A stretch of 64,000 bases of DNA from an uncultured Muribaculaceae bacterium. Its GTDB lineage: Bacteria; Bacteroidota; Bacteroidia; Bacteroidales; Muribaculaceae. The DNA is taken from NCBI GenBank assembly GCA_910578665.1, contig CAJTQU010000006.1:36186-100185 (forward strand). The letters run 5' to 3'. Below the pieces are notes generated by a model that worked only from the letters and a program-made list of their open reading frames with translations, had not been told where the DNA came from and made no database searches. How positions within the stretch are numbered: the first letter of the stretch is position 1; the number at the start of each line of letters is the position of its first letter. Shown one piece after another: positions 1-8,874 of the stretch. The position numbers and the translations under genes were made by a program.

Positions 1-588
1 TTCTATCTGCTTATAATCCAGGGCCTCACTATCCCATTCCAATGTGTTGTAATGCAACTTTATGTCCTGCGACAGCGTAAATCTACGTCCGTTTATAGAA
101 TAATAATATATCGGATCCCCCTCTCCCGTAGCTAGCAAATGTGTTATACCGCATTCCTGCACGGGGGCAGCCTCCAGAGAACGCAGCCACAGACGGTGGT
201 CTATATAATTCACAACCCAAAAATAATACCGGTCTGTACCCTCTTCCACTATATAACCCATATCTGGTTCAACCTGCGGCAGAGTATATTCTTGTCCTGA
301 GCAGACGATGCCGCTGACTTCCTCGGCATATCCTCCGCCAAGCGAACTGTACCTGTACCATTTTACCGGTCCGTTACCAGAAGCACGGTATACAGCAGAT
401 ACCCCCTTAACATCGTATGCTACAAAAATTTTATTAAGACCCGTAGCTCGTTCCGGATTGATCTCGATAGTCTTAAGACTACCTCCGTTTAGAACCACAC
501 CGGCGGCATAAGCCTGTCCGCAGACACACATAGCGCATATTGCCAGTCCTGTGACTGCCAGGCGGTATATAGCTGTCATCCTCTCCAT
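1..588 (-). CDS. secreted protein of unknown function, C-terminus cut by window edge
   Basis: I do not recognise the family. About 196 codons are visible on the minus strand and the frame runs off the left edge without a stop. The N-terminus reads MERMTAIYRLAVTGLAIC and continues as a hydrophobic stretch ending near AYA (residue 28), a typical signal peptide, so the mature protein is exported. The next part, with VVLNGGSLKTIEI and then alternating aromatic and hydrophobic residues (KWYRYSSLGGGY, YYFWVVNYIDHRLW), looks like beta-rich, immunoglobulin-like modules. The frame stays open upstream to the malic enzyme gene, but the signal peptide fixes the start at 588 or at the second ATG at 579, each preceded by purine-rich bases. 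It lies 134 bases downstream of the malic enzyme gene on the same strand. The signal peptide is sequence-based; the domain guess is weak. Confidence 0.7.
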   Translation of the reverse strand, partial: MERMTAIYRLAVTGLAICAMCVCGQAYAAGVVLNGGSLKTIEINPERATGLNKIFVAYDVKGVSAVYRASGNGPVKWYRYSSLGGGYAEEVSGIVCSGQEYTLPQVEPDMGYIVEEGTDRYYFWVVNYIDHRLWLRSLEAAPVQECGITHLLATGEGDPIYYYSINGRRFTLSQDIKLHYNTLEWDSEALDYKQIE

Positions 589-722
589 TCCTCGAAATTT
601 TGCTTCTATATTAAACGGGGAAAACAGCCTGATTATTGCCCGTATAAAGACAATGACAGACATACGGAACCGCTTTAAGCTCAATATGCCTGCCATCACG
701 ATATGCCAGAAAGTCTTATGCC

Positions 723-2063
723 TTAATGGTCCAACGGCTGAAGTCCGGGACTGCTAAGGCCGAGAATCGTAAACTCCCTCTGGGCTTCTGCCATCATATG
801 CTCGAGATGCCTGCGATATGCCTCTGTATCAGACAGGTTACGGCGTGACACACCGCTTTTAATAGCGGCAGCGGCCACAGCCGGCGCGACAGCTGTCAGC
901 AGACGTGGGTCAAACGGTGTAGGCAGAATATACTCTGGTCCGAACTCCATAGGACGGCTTTGGTCATATGCATTGCGCACCATGTCCGGCACAGGCTCTT
1001 TGGCCAGTCCGGCTATAGCCTCTACAGCCGCTTTCTTCATATCTTCATTGATAGCTACCGCACGGCAGTCCAAGGCGCCGCGAAATATATATGGAAATCC
1101 TAGCACGTTGTTAATCTGATTTGGGTAATCACTGCGCCCGGTGGCAAATATCAAATCAGAACGAGAAGAAATAGCGGATTCATAGGAAATCTCGGGATCC
1201 GGATTTGCCAGGGCAAACACTATCGGCTTTGGGGCCATGGACTTTATCATATCGGAGGTCACTACGTCTTTCACAGACAGACCGAGAAAAATATCCGCTC
1301 CACGCATGGCATCAGCCAATGTCAGTATATCACGTTGTGTGGCAAATTTTCTTTTGACGGCGTTAAGATTCTCTCTGTCAGTACGTACCACACCTTTAGA
1401 ATCGCACATAACGATATTCTCACGCCGCAGGCCGAGACTCACCAATAAGTCAGTACAGGCCACGGCGGCCGCACCGGCACCATTTACCACCATGCGAGCA
1501 TCTTCTATTTTTTTCCCTTGCAGTACGAGCGCGTTAGTCATACCTGCAGCCACTATGATCGCAGTCCCGTGCTGGTCATCGTGCATCACCGGTATGTCGC
1601 ATTCCTCTTTCAGGCGACGCTCTATCTCAAAACATTCGGGTGCCTTTATATCTTCCAAATTAATACCTCCGAAACTTGGAGCCATAGCCTTTACAGCACT
1701 CACAAATGTGTCGACATCACGGGCATCAAGTTCTATGTCTGTAGCATTCAGTCCCGCAAACACCTTAAACAGAAAACATTTGCCTTCCATCACCGGCTTG
1801 CTTGCCAAGGGCCCTATATCTCCCAGTCCGAGCACGGCGGTACCGTTGGTGATCACGGCTACCATGTTCCCTTTTCCGGTATAACGCCATACATCGTCCG
1901 GATTTTCATGAATAGCCTCGCATGGATATGCAACTCCTGGAGAATAAGCCAGTGACAAGTCATACTGTGTCGAATATGGTTTGGAGGGCAATACCTCTAT
2001 TTTACCCGGCTCTGGATATTCATGATATCTGAGAGCCTCTTGTTTAGTGATTTTCTTTTTCAT
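723..2063 (-). CDS. NAD(P)-dependent malic enzyme (malic domain only)
   Basis: Oxidatively decarboxylates malate to pyruvate with NAD(P) reduction in the cytoplasm. The 446 residues hold the N-terminal malic domain, with the tyrosine region [13 protein letters not shown] (37-49), [17 protein letters not shown] (79-95), [14 protein letters not shown] (135-148) and MHDDQHGTA (160-168). The NAD-binding domain follows, with NGAGAAA near 194-200. Many bacterial MaeB proteins are about 760 residues because a phosphotransacetylase-like domain is fused at the C-terminus. Here the frame stops right after the NAD domain, and the next gene is a secreted protein rather than a transacetylase remnant, so this is the short form. 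The gene stands alone behind a 274-base upstream gap in which I saw no clear -7 element. Cofactor preference cannot be told from sequence by eye. Confidence 0.93.
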   Translation of the reverse strand: MKKKITKQEALRYHEYPEPGKIEVLPSKPYSTQYDLSLAYSPGVAYPCEAIHENPDDVWRYTGKGNMVAVITNGTAVLGLGDIGPLASKPVMEGKCFLFKVFAGLNATDIELDARDVDTFVSAVKAMAPSFGGINLEDIKAPECFEIERRLKEECDIPVMHDDQHGTAIIVAAGMTNALVLQGKKIEDARMVVNGAGAAAVACTDLLVSLGLRRENIVMCDSKGVVRTDRENLNAVKRKFATQRDILTLADAMRGADIFLGLSVKDVVTSDMIKSMAPKPIVFALANPDPEISYESAISSRSDLIFATGRSDYPNQINNVLGFPYIFRGALDCRAVAINEDMKKAAVEAIAGLAKEPVPDMVRNAYDQSRPMEFGPEYILPTPFDPRLLTAVAPAVAAAAIKSGVSRRNLSDTEAYRRHLEHMMAEAQREFTILGLSSPGLQPLDH

Positions 2064-2337
2064 AGCATCAAAAATTCTAAATTAAGAACGTATGACAGTT
2101 AAAAAAAGTTGAACACCACCCCAAGGTTGAATCTTGCTCTATACCCAGTCTTCAATTACATTGAATTACAACACATTATAATTTTTAGGATATACTAAAT
2201 TAACTCGTCAATAAACTAGAGGAAGAAAATGAATAGAAGTGTTTTATGGAATTTTAAGGGGTGTTAGTTTTATGTAATCGCGTCCTTTCCCATGGATTTT
2301 ACAATGATTTTGAGAGTAACCGGGAGATAGTGTGGGC

Positions 2338-3141
2338 CTACCGGCCTCTTTCCGGACAGATGTATTGTCCCTTGCCATTAGTAAACCTACCGTAGTTTAC
2401 AGCCTGGCGCGGACATACATGGAAACATGCGCAACAGCTATAACAGTCATCATGCCATACAGGCCGGCCTGATATAATTTCTATATTACATGCCGGACAT
2501 ATTCTTACACAGCGGCCGCAGCTTATACATCTGTCAGACACATGCCAGCGCCGCGTGTTAACACCCCATCTTCGGAATAAGGGGAAAGCGATATGCGTGC
2601 GTAATGCCGGCACACTACCCTCTGTCACACAATATACATCGTGTTCCCTATTTTTGATTTTCGACGCTATGATAGCGGCTTCAGCCGGCATAGCATCCAG
2701 TTTTTTTTGCGCCACGACCTGTGTGTCAACATCAAAACCAGGAAGCAATACATAATTATTCGGCATAATGACAGAATAAGACAAACCAGGAGCCTTACCG
2801 CATAATTCTCTGACTTGTCGGGAAAACATCCGCATAGCGACACCAGCCTCGTCTCCGCACGTACAGACAGACCATATATAGCGATCTGACTGCAATGGAG
2901 ACAGTACTTCTCTGACAAAACGTGTCACAATCGGAGGGACACCCCAAGAATAGACAGGAAACATAAATCCGATAGCCTCATCGTCAGCCATACCGGCAAA
3001 AACAGACGATGCCGAACGTTTGCCGGTTTCTATTTCCCTCACTAAAGCAGGGATAAACAATAATCTCTTATCCCCTATGGCCTTACCGATAGTCACAGCG
3101 GCATAACGGGTATTACCTGTGCCAGAATAATAAAATATCAT
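2338..3141 (-). CDS. EFR1-type flavodoxin plus 2[4Fe-4S] ferredoxin fusion
   Basis: Predicted cytoplasmic electron-transfer protein of 267 residues. The N-terminus (MIFYYSGTGNTRY) is the FMN phosphate-binding loop of a flavodoxin-like domain spanning roughly residues 1-150. The C-terminus carries two classic 4Fe-4S motifs: C205, C208, C211, C215 and C233, C236, C239, C243, each followed by proline or alanine as in bacterial ferredoxins. This arrangement matches the EFR1 family; the redox partner is unknown. The start overlaps the stop of holA by four bases (ATGA), so it is probably the last gene of the udk-lptB-CPBP-holA transcript. A cysteine pair at C93/C95 in the flavodoxin part is extra. 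Function beyond electron transfer is inference. Confidence 0.88.
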   Translation of the reverse strand: MIFYYSGTGNTRYAAVTIGKAIGDKRLLFIPALVREIETGKRSASSVFAGMADDEAIGFMFPVYSWGVPPIVTRFVREVLSPLQSDRYIWSVCTCGDEAGVAMRMFSRQVRELCGKAPGLSYSVIMPNNYVLLPGFDVDTQVVAQKKLDAMPAEAAIIASKIKNREHDVYCVTEGSVPALRTHIAFPLFRRWGVNTRRWHVSDRCISCGRCVRICPACNIEIISGRPVWHDDCYSCCACFHVCPRQAVNYGRFTNGKGQYICPERGR

Positions 3142-4184
3142 AATGTGAATGCTTCATAGATAAACTGCTTCAGCAACTGGGTGTCCTTTTGCATTGAGCC
3201 TATACCCTTGCTGCGTGCGTCAAGTATGCGTAAACTGTGAATTATAGCCATTACCGACGTGGCACGATAATTCTTTATCCCCTCTTTTATCTCGTTTAAC
3301 TGCCAGCTGTTGAAGAAACCTAAATGCGCCATCATGCCTCGTTCTGTCTTATCGGGAGCGTAATGCGCAAGCATTAGCTGAGAGAAATATCTAAACAGCA
3401 TCGACACCGTGACTATCACAGGGTTCTGCTTAGGATTCTGCTCAAAATAGCTGACTATCTGCATAGCTTGCGCATAATTACGTGAAGACATGGCGCGTAT
3501 CAGCTCGAAATTATTGAAATCTTTACTTATGCCGATATTGGCCTCTATCAATTCGGGAGTGAGCGGCGCACCGTTGCCAGCCACAATCAGTTTGTCAATC
3601 TCGCCAAACAAACGTGACAGATCTACCCCGATATAATCTTTCAGCATCTCTGCCGCCTTACGGTCTACAGACAACTTTCTTTCCTTACAATAATCATTGA
3701 TCAGGGCTGGCAACTGCCAGTCTTTCACCTTGGGACTTTCAAACACTATCCCTCCGGCTTTCTTTACCCCTTTGACCAAGGCACTGGAACTCTTAAGCGG
3801 TTCGCCTTTGAGCACAACCACCAAAACAGTAGTAGGCACCGGATGGTCACAATACGGAGCAAGACTGTCAAGCTGGTTGCGCGCATTATCAAGTGTCTGC
3901 GCCTCCTTAAGCATAACCAGCTGCCTGTCTCCCATCACAGGAAACCGGCGCGCGGCATCAGCCACCGTCTTGACATCGGTATCAGAGCCGAAAAATACAG
4001 ACTGGTCAAAATCACGAGCTTCAGGTTCAGGCACAACTTTCTCGGCCAGAAGCTCAGATATGCGGTCAATGAAATAAGACTCTTCCCCACTCAGCAGATA
4101 GACCGGTGCTATTCTTCCGGCCCGTATCTCGGATATTACATTGGCATATGATATACTACTGCCCCCGGTCGCTTTCTTTGCCAT
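3138..4184 (-). CDS. holA: DNA polymerase III subunit delta
   Basis: Delta subunit of the clamp-loader complex, which opens the beta sliding clamp and loads it at primed sites. The 348-residue length fits the family. The N-terminus contains the typical APVYLLSGEESYFIDRI (about residues 27-43), where the Walker A position is degenerate, as expected because delta does not hydrolyse ATP. Conserved features follow: ARDFDQSVF, the VVLKGEPLKSSSALVKGVKK segment, and the C-terminal collar helices including LDARSKGIGSMQKD. It sits between a CPBP protease (4-base gap upstream) and the EFR1 gene (4-base overlap downstream), so it is translated from a polycistronic mRNA. Nothing unusual was seen. Confidence 0.93.
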   Translation of the reverse strand: MAKKATGGSSISYANVISEIRAGRIAPVYLLSGEESYFIDRISELLAEKVVPEPEARDFDQSVFFGSDTDVKTVADAARRFPVMGDRQLVMLKEAQTLDNARNQLDSLAPYCDHPVPTTVLVVVLKGEPLKSSSALVKGVKKAGGIVFESPKVKDWQLPALINDYCKERKLSVDRKAAEMLKDYIGVDLSRLFGEIDKLIVAGNGAPLTPELIEANIGISKDFNNFELIRAMSSRNYAQAMQIVSYFEQNPKQNPVIVTVSMLFRYFSQLMLAHYAPDKTERGMMAHLGFFNSWQLNEIKEGIKNYRATSVMAIIHSLRILDARSKGIGSMQKDTQLLKQFIYEAFTL

Positions 4185-4188
4185 AGCC

Positions 4189-5103
4189 TCAGATACGTTT
4201 CGTGCTGAACAGATAACTCCTCATACCAAGCAATACGCACATCGTAAGCGCGAGACTAATACAGGCTATTGCCGGAAAACCGTGCTGTGTAACTCCGACA
4301 CTGTCAAAATCGGGCGCGATCATACCGTTGGCTATCAACCACTGGGCTATGATGGTTATCGAGTTGTTAATGGCATGGGCTATGGAAGCCACCCATATAG
4401 ATCCGGTCCAAAGAAAAAGATAACCGAAAAACGCACCAAGCAACACACGCGGAACGAAACCGAAGAACTGGAAGTGCAACGTGCTGAAAATGACAGCCGT
4501 GATCCACACTGCGGCATGCGGTCCCAGGCTTCCGCTCCCTATTACACGTTGAAAAGTGCCGCGAAACACTATCTCCTCACAAAAGCCGGTCAGAATACCC
4601 ATAACCAGCACGTTTGCAGCAAGGGCTCCCAGCGATGTGCCGGACATCATCACAGTGGTGGCTCCAAGTGCGTTTTCTTCCCATGCGCGCAAAGTATTTT
4701 CAAGTGCTTCTAAAGAGGGCGGAAAATGCAACTGCGTATTCCACCATATCACCTGGTTTATAAAGGGTATGCCTACGGCAAAAACAAGTATGATACCAAG
4801 CACGTTACGCCATCTGGCCACACGGTTAAGACCAAGCATCGACATAGGCCGCGTACTTAAAAACAAAGAGGTGACAAAGGCTGTTCCGGCAAATCCTATA
4901 AGATTCTGAAAAACAGAGGTAAGCAAGTAGTATTCACGCGTACCGCTTTTAAAAAACCATGCCGCTCCCTGTGCTCCGAATCCGGCGAATGACATCATCA
5001 GGACGAATATGCACACCATCAGCAGAATCCGTCTCCAGTATGTAAGCTGTGTGAAACCATACTGAGACACAGGAGTTTTAGCCTGTTTAATAGCTTTTGC
5101 CAT
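4189..5103 (-). CDS. CPBP-family intramembrane metalloprotease
   Basis: Integral membrane protein of 304 residues in the CAAX protease / bacteriocin-processing (CPBP, Abi) family. The catalytic signature is complete: E176-E177 with R181 (GFCEEIVFRGTFQRVI), H210 in STLHFQFFGF and H243 in IAHAINN. About seven to eight hydrophobic segments are visible, starting near residue 26. In eukaryotic Rce1 these residues cleave prenylated CAAX proteins. Bacterial substrates are mostly unknown, so the substrate here is not predictable. It lies 15 bases downstream of lptB and 4 bases upstream of holA, a tight operon position that gives no clear functional hint. Confidence 0.92.
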   Translation of the reverse strand: MAKAIKQAKTPVSQYGFTQLTYWRRILLMVCIFVLMMSFAGFGAQGAAWFFKSGTREYYLLTSVFQNLIGFAGTAFVTSLFLSTRPMSMLGLNRVARWRNVLGIILVFAVGIPFINQVIWWNTQLHFPPSLEALENTLRAWEENALGATTVMMSGTSLGALAANVLVMGILTGFCEEIVFRGTFQRVIGSGSLGPHAAVWITAVIFSTLHFQFFGFVPRVLLGAFFGYLFLWTGSIWVASIAHAINNSITIIAQWLIANGMIAPDFDSVGVTQHGFPAIACISLALTMCVLLGMRSYLFSTKRI

Positions 5104-5118
5104 AATTGTTTAGTTAGT

Positions 5119-5979
5119 TTAATCGAAGTGTTTGCGGCGGAACACAAAATTCTGGCCCAGATATTTTTCTCTTACCTCCGGGTTTTCGGCAAGTTGCTCA
5201 CTCGTACCCTGAAATAAAATCTTACCCTCGAACAACAGATACGCCCGGTCGGTAATGGACAATGTCTCAGGCGCGTTATGGTCTGTGATCAGTATGCCGA
5301 TATTTTTCTCTTTCAATTTATATACAATATATTGTATATCCTCAACCGCTATGGGATCGACCCCGGCAAATGGCTCGTCAAGCATGATGAATTTTGGATC
5401 TATGGCCAGACAACGCGCTATCTCCGTACGACGTCTTTCACCTCCCGACAACCTGTCACCAAGATTTTTACGCACTTTTTGCAGGCGGAATTCAGAAATC
5501 AGGCTTTCCAGTTTCTCTCGCTGATAGGCACGCGGTGTATCAGTCATTTCAAGCACAGAACGTATATTGTTCTCCACACTCATCTTGCGAAACACAGATG
5601 CCTCCTGCGCCAGATAGCCGATACCGAGCTTTGCCCGTTTATACACCGGATATTTCGTTATATTGTGCTCGTTAAGAAAGATATTGCCTTCATTGGGTGA
5701 AATCAGCCCTACCGTCATATAAAAAGTAGTTGTCTTACCGGCTCCGTTAGGACCGAGCAGACCGACTATCTCTCCCTGAGTGACATCTATACTGACATGG
5801 TTTACCACTGTACGCTTACCATATTTCTTAACCAGATTGTCTGTACGCAGTATGCCAGTGGATGGTTCTGCAGAACGCCGCTTCGGGGCTGTCTCCCCTC
5901 CCGGACCGGCCTCATGACAGGCAGACGCATCGTGGACATCGTCAGACTTCTTGTGTTTTGGGAATGCGAAAATCCTCAT
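5119..5979 (-). CDS. lptB: LPS export ABC transporter ATP-binding protein LptB
   Basis: ATPase of the LptB2FG complex that extracts lipopolysaccharide from the inner membrane and drives it to the cell surface. Walker A is GPNGAGKT (76-83), the signature is LSGGERRR, and Walker B runs into MLDEPFAGVDP, followed by the LptB-typical VEDIQ segment and a switch histidine in LITDHN. The core begins near residue 43 (ILRTDNLVKKYGKR). It is preceded by about 42 residues that are basic and then Pro/Gly/Ala-rich, which canonical LptB lacks. No better internal ATG was seen, so the extension is probably real. The start lies one base from the stop of udk, and a CPBP protease follows 15 bases downstream. 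Confidence 0.93.
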   Translation of the reverse strand: MRIFAFPKHKKSDDVHDASACHEAGPGGETAPKRRSAEPSTGILRTDNLVKKYGKRTVVNHVSIDVTQGEIVGLLGPNGAGKTTTFYMTVGLISPNEGNIFLNEHNITKYPVYKRAKLGIGYLAQEASVFRKMSVENNIRSVLEMTDTPRAYQREKLESLISEFRLQKVRKNLGDRLSGGERRRTEIARCLAIDPKFIMLDEPFAGVDPIAVEDIQYIVYKLKEKNIGILITDHNAPETLSITDRAYLLFEGKILFQGTSEQLAENPEVREKYLGQNFVFRRKHFD

Positions 5980-5980
5980 C

Positions 5981-6592
5981 TCATTTCTTTAGAAGTGAAC
6001 GTATGTAATCTGTCAGCAGCTTTATAGCCACAGTATTGTGTCCGCCCTGGGGTACTATGAGGTCGGCAAATTTCTTGGCAGGTTCAATATATAGCTCGTG
6101 CATGGGCTTGAGCGTCTCCACATAACGGTCTATCACCATTTTAGGCGTACGGCCGCGCTCTATGCAGTCACGCGATATGACCCTTATAAGCCTGTCGTCG
6201 GCATCAGCATCTACAAAAACCTTTACATCCATCATATCACGCAGTTGCTCGTCTGAAAGGACAAGTATACCCTCCACGACTATGACCTCGCGCGGCCTGA
6301 CTGTGACTGTCTCAGGCATTCTGGCACATGTCAGGAAATCATATGTGGGCATCTCTATAGGTCTGCCCTCCTTAAGCATACTCAGATGGCTGCACAGCAA
6401 CGGCCACTCGATAGATGCAGGTTCGTCATAATTCATTTTAAGACGAACCTCGAGAGGTATATGGTGATTGTCCTTATAATAACAGTCCTGCGGAATGACG
6501 GCTACCTCGTCGGCCGGCAGACTTTCTATGATACGTCTAACCACAGTGGTCTTACCGCTGCCTGTGCCGCCAGCTATACCAATTATGAGCAT
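5981..6592 (-). CDS. udk: uridine kinase
   Basis: Phosphorylates uridine and cytidine to UMP and CMP in pyrimidine salvage. The 203-residue protein has the P-loop GIAGGTGSGKTT (about 5-16), the PQDCYYKDN segment that binds nucleoside, the DEPASIEWP loop and the lid region with RDCIERGRT, all typical of Udk. It is the first gene of a minus-strand run that continues with lptB one base downstream. Its start is divergent from the mlaE gene, with 128 bases between the two start codons. Family assignment is secure; regulation is not visible. Confidence 0.95.
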   Translation of the reverse strand: MLIIGIAGGTGSGKTTVVRRIIESLPADEVAVIPQDCYYKDNHHIPLEVRLKMNYDEPASIEWPLLCSHLSMLKEGRPIEMPTYDFLTCARMPETVTVRPREVIVVEGILVLSDEQLRDMMDVKVFVDADADDRLIRVISRDCIERGRTPKMVIDRYVETLKPMHELYIEPAKKFADLIVPQGGHNTVAIKLLTDYIRSLLKK

Positions 6593-6650
6593 AATTACAA
6601 TAACTTATGAGTAATTCGGAGAAACGTATGTCTCCGATAGTCAATATGAG

Positions 6651-6683
6651 TTGCAAATTTAATCAATTTTTTTTGTACCTTTG
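6651..6683 (+). promoter_or_regulatory. Bacteroidota-type promoter for the mlaEF genes
   Basis: TACCTTTG at 6676-6683 matches the -7 consensus TAnnTTTG exactly. A TTG at 6651-6653 lies 22 bases upstream, slightly longer than the usual 19-20. Transcription would begin near 6690, which places the ATG at 6607 upstream of the transcript and selects the ATG at 6721. Confidence 0.6.
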
Positions 6684-6720
6684 CATCGGTTTTGTAAAAA
6701 ACCACCAAAACAGAACATCT

Positions 6721-7467
6721 ATGATCGTATCTTCAATCAAGTCTTTCGGCCGCTATTGCATATTTATGGCACAAGTTTTCCGTGTGCCTGACAAATGGAG
6801 CGAGCTCGGACGCAACATAATCAAAGAGATCAGCAAACTCGGTGTCGATTCCATACCGCTGACCATGATTATCTCAGTATTCATCGGCGCGGTAATCTGT
6901 ATCCAGATGCAGCTGAACATTATGAGTCCGCTCATTCCTTCTTATTCCGTCGGACTTGCTACACGCGAAATTCTGCTGCTTGAGTTTTCCTCATCGATTC
7001 TGTCGCTAATACTGGCTGGCAAAGTAGGTTCCAACATAGCCTCCGAAATAGGCACCATGAGAGTAACCGAACAAATTGACGCCATGGACATTATGGGCGT
7101 CAATTCGGCAAACTATATAGTGCTGCCCAAAATAGTGGGATTTGTACTGTTTGTTCCGGTACTGGTGATTCTGTCCATGTTTATGGGACTTATCGGTGGC
7201 TGGGGCATAGCCTTCTTTACAGGAATAATCTCTGTCGAAGATTACATATTCGGCATTCAGACCATGTTTGTGGAGTGGTATGTGTGGTACGGCATTATCA
7301 AGACATTCTTTTTCGCATTCATAATAACTAGTGTGGCGGCATTTTTCGGCTATTATGTCAGAGGTGGCGCGCTCGAAGTGGGTAAAGCAAGCACTAACGC
7401 TGTGGTAGTCAGCAGTATCATGATTCTGTTCATGGATGTGATTCTTACAAAACTCTTACTGCAATGA
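6721..7467 (+). CDS. mlaE: MlaE-family ABC transporter permease
   Basis: Inner-membrane permease of an MCE-type lipid transporter, which in Proteobacteria moves phospholipids between the two membranes. The 248-residue protein starts MIVSSIKSFGRY and contains the diagnostic MlaE/PF02405 stretch: several hydrophobic helices, the GSNIASEIGTMRVTEQIDA motif (about residues 102-120) and DAMDIMGVN. An in-frame ATG at 6607 would add 38 residues, but it lies upstream of a good promoter at 6651-6683 and the extra residues are not family-like, so 6721 is preferred. The stop overlaps the start of the ATPase gene by four bases. No MCE (MlaD) gene follows, so the substrate-binding partner must be encoded elsewhere. 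Confidence 0.9.
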   Translation: MIVSSIKSFGRYCIFMAQVFRVPDKWSELGRNIIKEISKLGVDSIPLTMIISVFIGAVICIQMQLNIMSPLIPSYSVGLATREILLLEFSSSILSLILAGKVGSNIASEIGTMRVTEQIDAMDIMGVNSANYIVLPKIVGFVLFVPVLVILSMFMGLIGGWGIAFFTGIISVEDYIFGIQTMFVEWYVWYGIIKTFFFAFIITSVAAFFGYYVRGGALEVGKASTNAVVVSSIMILFMDVILTKLLLQ

Positions 7468-8246
7468 TCGAGGCAAAAAACATATCAAAATGGTTTGACG
7501 GCGTACAGGTATTGCACGACATCACAGCCAGTTTTGAAACAGGCAAAACCAATCTTATTATAGGCCAGAGCGGATCGGGAAAGACCGTATTCATGAAATG
7601 CCTGATCGGCCTGATGCATCCTGAAGAGGGCGAGATTCTATATGACGGGCGCCTATTCAGCGAAATGAACGCGGAACAGCGCAAGGCTCTCCGTACAGAA
7701 ATAGGCATGTTGTTCCAAGGGTCAGCACTGTTTGACAACCTCACCGTACTGGGCAATGTCATGTTTCCTCTCAAAATGTTCAGTCCGCTAAGTCCGGCAG
7801 AGCAGTTGGAACGCGCCCACTTCTGCATAAAGCGTGTAGGTCTTGAAAACGCTGATGAAAAATATCCTTCTGAAATATCAGGCGGTATGCAGAAACGTGT
7901 GGCCATAGCCCGTGCTATAGCTCTCAATCCGCGCTATTTGTTCTGTGATGAACCAAATTCTGGCCTCGACCCCAAAACCTCGATTCTGATTGACGAACTG
8001 CTGTCTGACATAACTCACGAATATGGTATCACGACAATCATCAACACCCACGATATGAACTCGGTGTTGGGCATAGGTGAGAAAATAGTATTTATAAACA
8101 AAGGCCGTTGCGACTGGACGGGTAACGACAAAAATATATTCCGATCCAAATCACAGAGCCTTAATGACTTCGTGTTTGCATCGAAATTATTCCAGGAAGT
8201 AAAAATGTTTCTCGAACGTAAGTCGGAAGAAGAGGGTCTCAGTTAA
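7464..8246 (+). CDS. mlaF: MlaF-type ABC transporter ATP-binding protein
   Basis: Cytoplasmic ATPase partner of the MlaE permease just upstream, with a 4-base ATGA overlap that implies translational coupling. The 260 residues carry Walker A (GQSGSGKT, about 34-41), the signature ISGGMQKRVAIARA, Walker B into CDEPNSGLDP and the switch histidine in INTHDMNS. The short ISGGMQKR signature and the SGLDP D-loop are typical of MlaF-like ATPases. The C-terminus (SKLFQEVKMFLERK) resembles the C-terminal extension used for MlaF dimer contacts. It is convergent with lipB, the two stops overlapping by eight bases. Confidence 0.92.
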   Translation: MIEAKNISKWFDGVQVLHDITASFETGKTNLIIGQSGSGKTVFMKCLIGLMHPEEGEILYDGRLFSEMNAEQRKALRTEIGMLFQGSALFDNLTVLGNVMFPLKMFSPLSPAEQLERAHFCIKRVGLENADEKYPSEISGGMQKRVAIARAIALNPRYLFCDEPNSGLDPKTSILIDELLSDITHEYGITTIINTHDMNSVLGIGEKIVFINKGRCDWTGNDKNIFRSKSQSLNDFVFASKLFQEVKMFLERKSEEEGLS

Positions 8247-8874
8247 GCAACGACATAAGGGTCTCTGAAATATAGTCCTTAACAACCTGCATATCGACCG
8301 CCCCACCAACCTCGGCAGCTATTGAGGTAACACCTTTGTCGACAAACCCACAAGGATTTATCGCCGAAAAACCCCTTAAATCAGTATTCACATTAAGGGC
8401 AAAACCATGCATAGTCACAGCATGGCTTACTTTGACTCCTATAGCACAGATTTTGCGCTCTCTCGGTGTACCGACATCGATCCAGACACCGGTAGCACCA
8501 TCCACACGCTCTCCTTTTATACCGAAACGCGCTATAACACGTATCACAGTCTCTTCAAGCAAATCCACATACTGTTTTACCCCCAGAGAATGCGAGCGAA
8601 GGCTGATTATCGGGTATACCACCAGCTGGCCGGGGCCGTGGTATGTAATATCGCCTCCCCTTTCTATGCGTATACATTCGGCTCCGGCAGGCAGACGCAA
8701 CATATTCTCGGCATGACCATGCTTGCCCAAAGTATATACAGGCCGGTGCTCGGTAAGGTAGACCCTTTCCTGCGCACCAGCCTGCACACAGCCCACAGCA
8801 TCAAGCTGCAACTGCCATGTCTCACGATAAGACGTAAGACCTAAATCTATAATATTAATAACATTTCCCATCAT
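8239..8874 (-). CDS. lipB: lipoyl(octanoyl) transferase
   Basis: Transfers octanoyl groups from acyl carrier protein to lipoyl domains of 2-oxoacid dehydrogenases and the glycine cleavage H protein, the first step of de novo lipoylation. The 211-residue protein has RGGDITYHGPGQ (72-83), the conserved lysine K148 in CAIGVKVSH and the catalytic cysteine C175 in INPCGF. It overlaps the stop of lipA by four bases, so the two lipoylation genes are coupled. The start could be either of two adjacent methionines. Confidence 0.96.
   Translation of the reverse strand: MMGNVINIIDLGLTSYRETWQLQLDAVGCVQAGAQERVYLTEHRPVYTLGKHGHAENMLRLPAGAECIRIERGGDITYHGPGQLVVYPIISLRSHSLGVKQYVDLLEETVIRVIARFGIKGERVDGATGVWIDVGTPRERKICAIGVKVSHAVTMHGFALNVNTDLRGFSAINPCGFVDKGVTSIAAEVGGAVDMQVVKDYISETLMSLLN

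Noticed and set aside
551..757. 68-codon plus-strand frame
   Set aside because: Antisense to the start of the secreted-protein gene and the malic enzyme end; no family-like residues.
4141..4713. 190-codon plus-strand frame antisense to the CPBP protease
   Set aside because: The opposite frame encodes the complete EExxxR/H/H protease signature; this frame has a low-complexity His/Thr/Lys composition typical of antisense reading.
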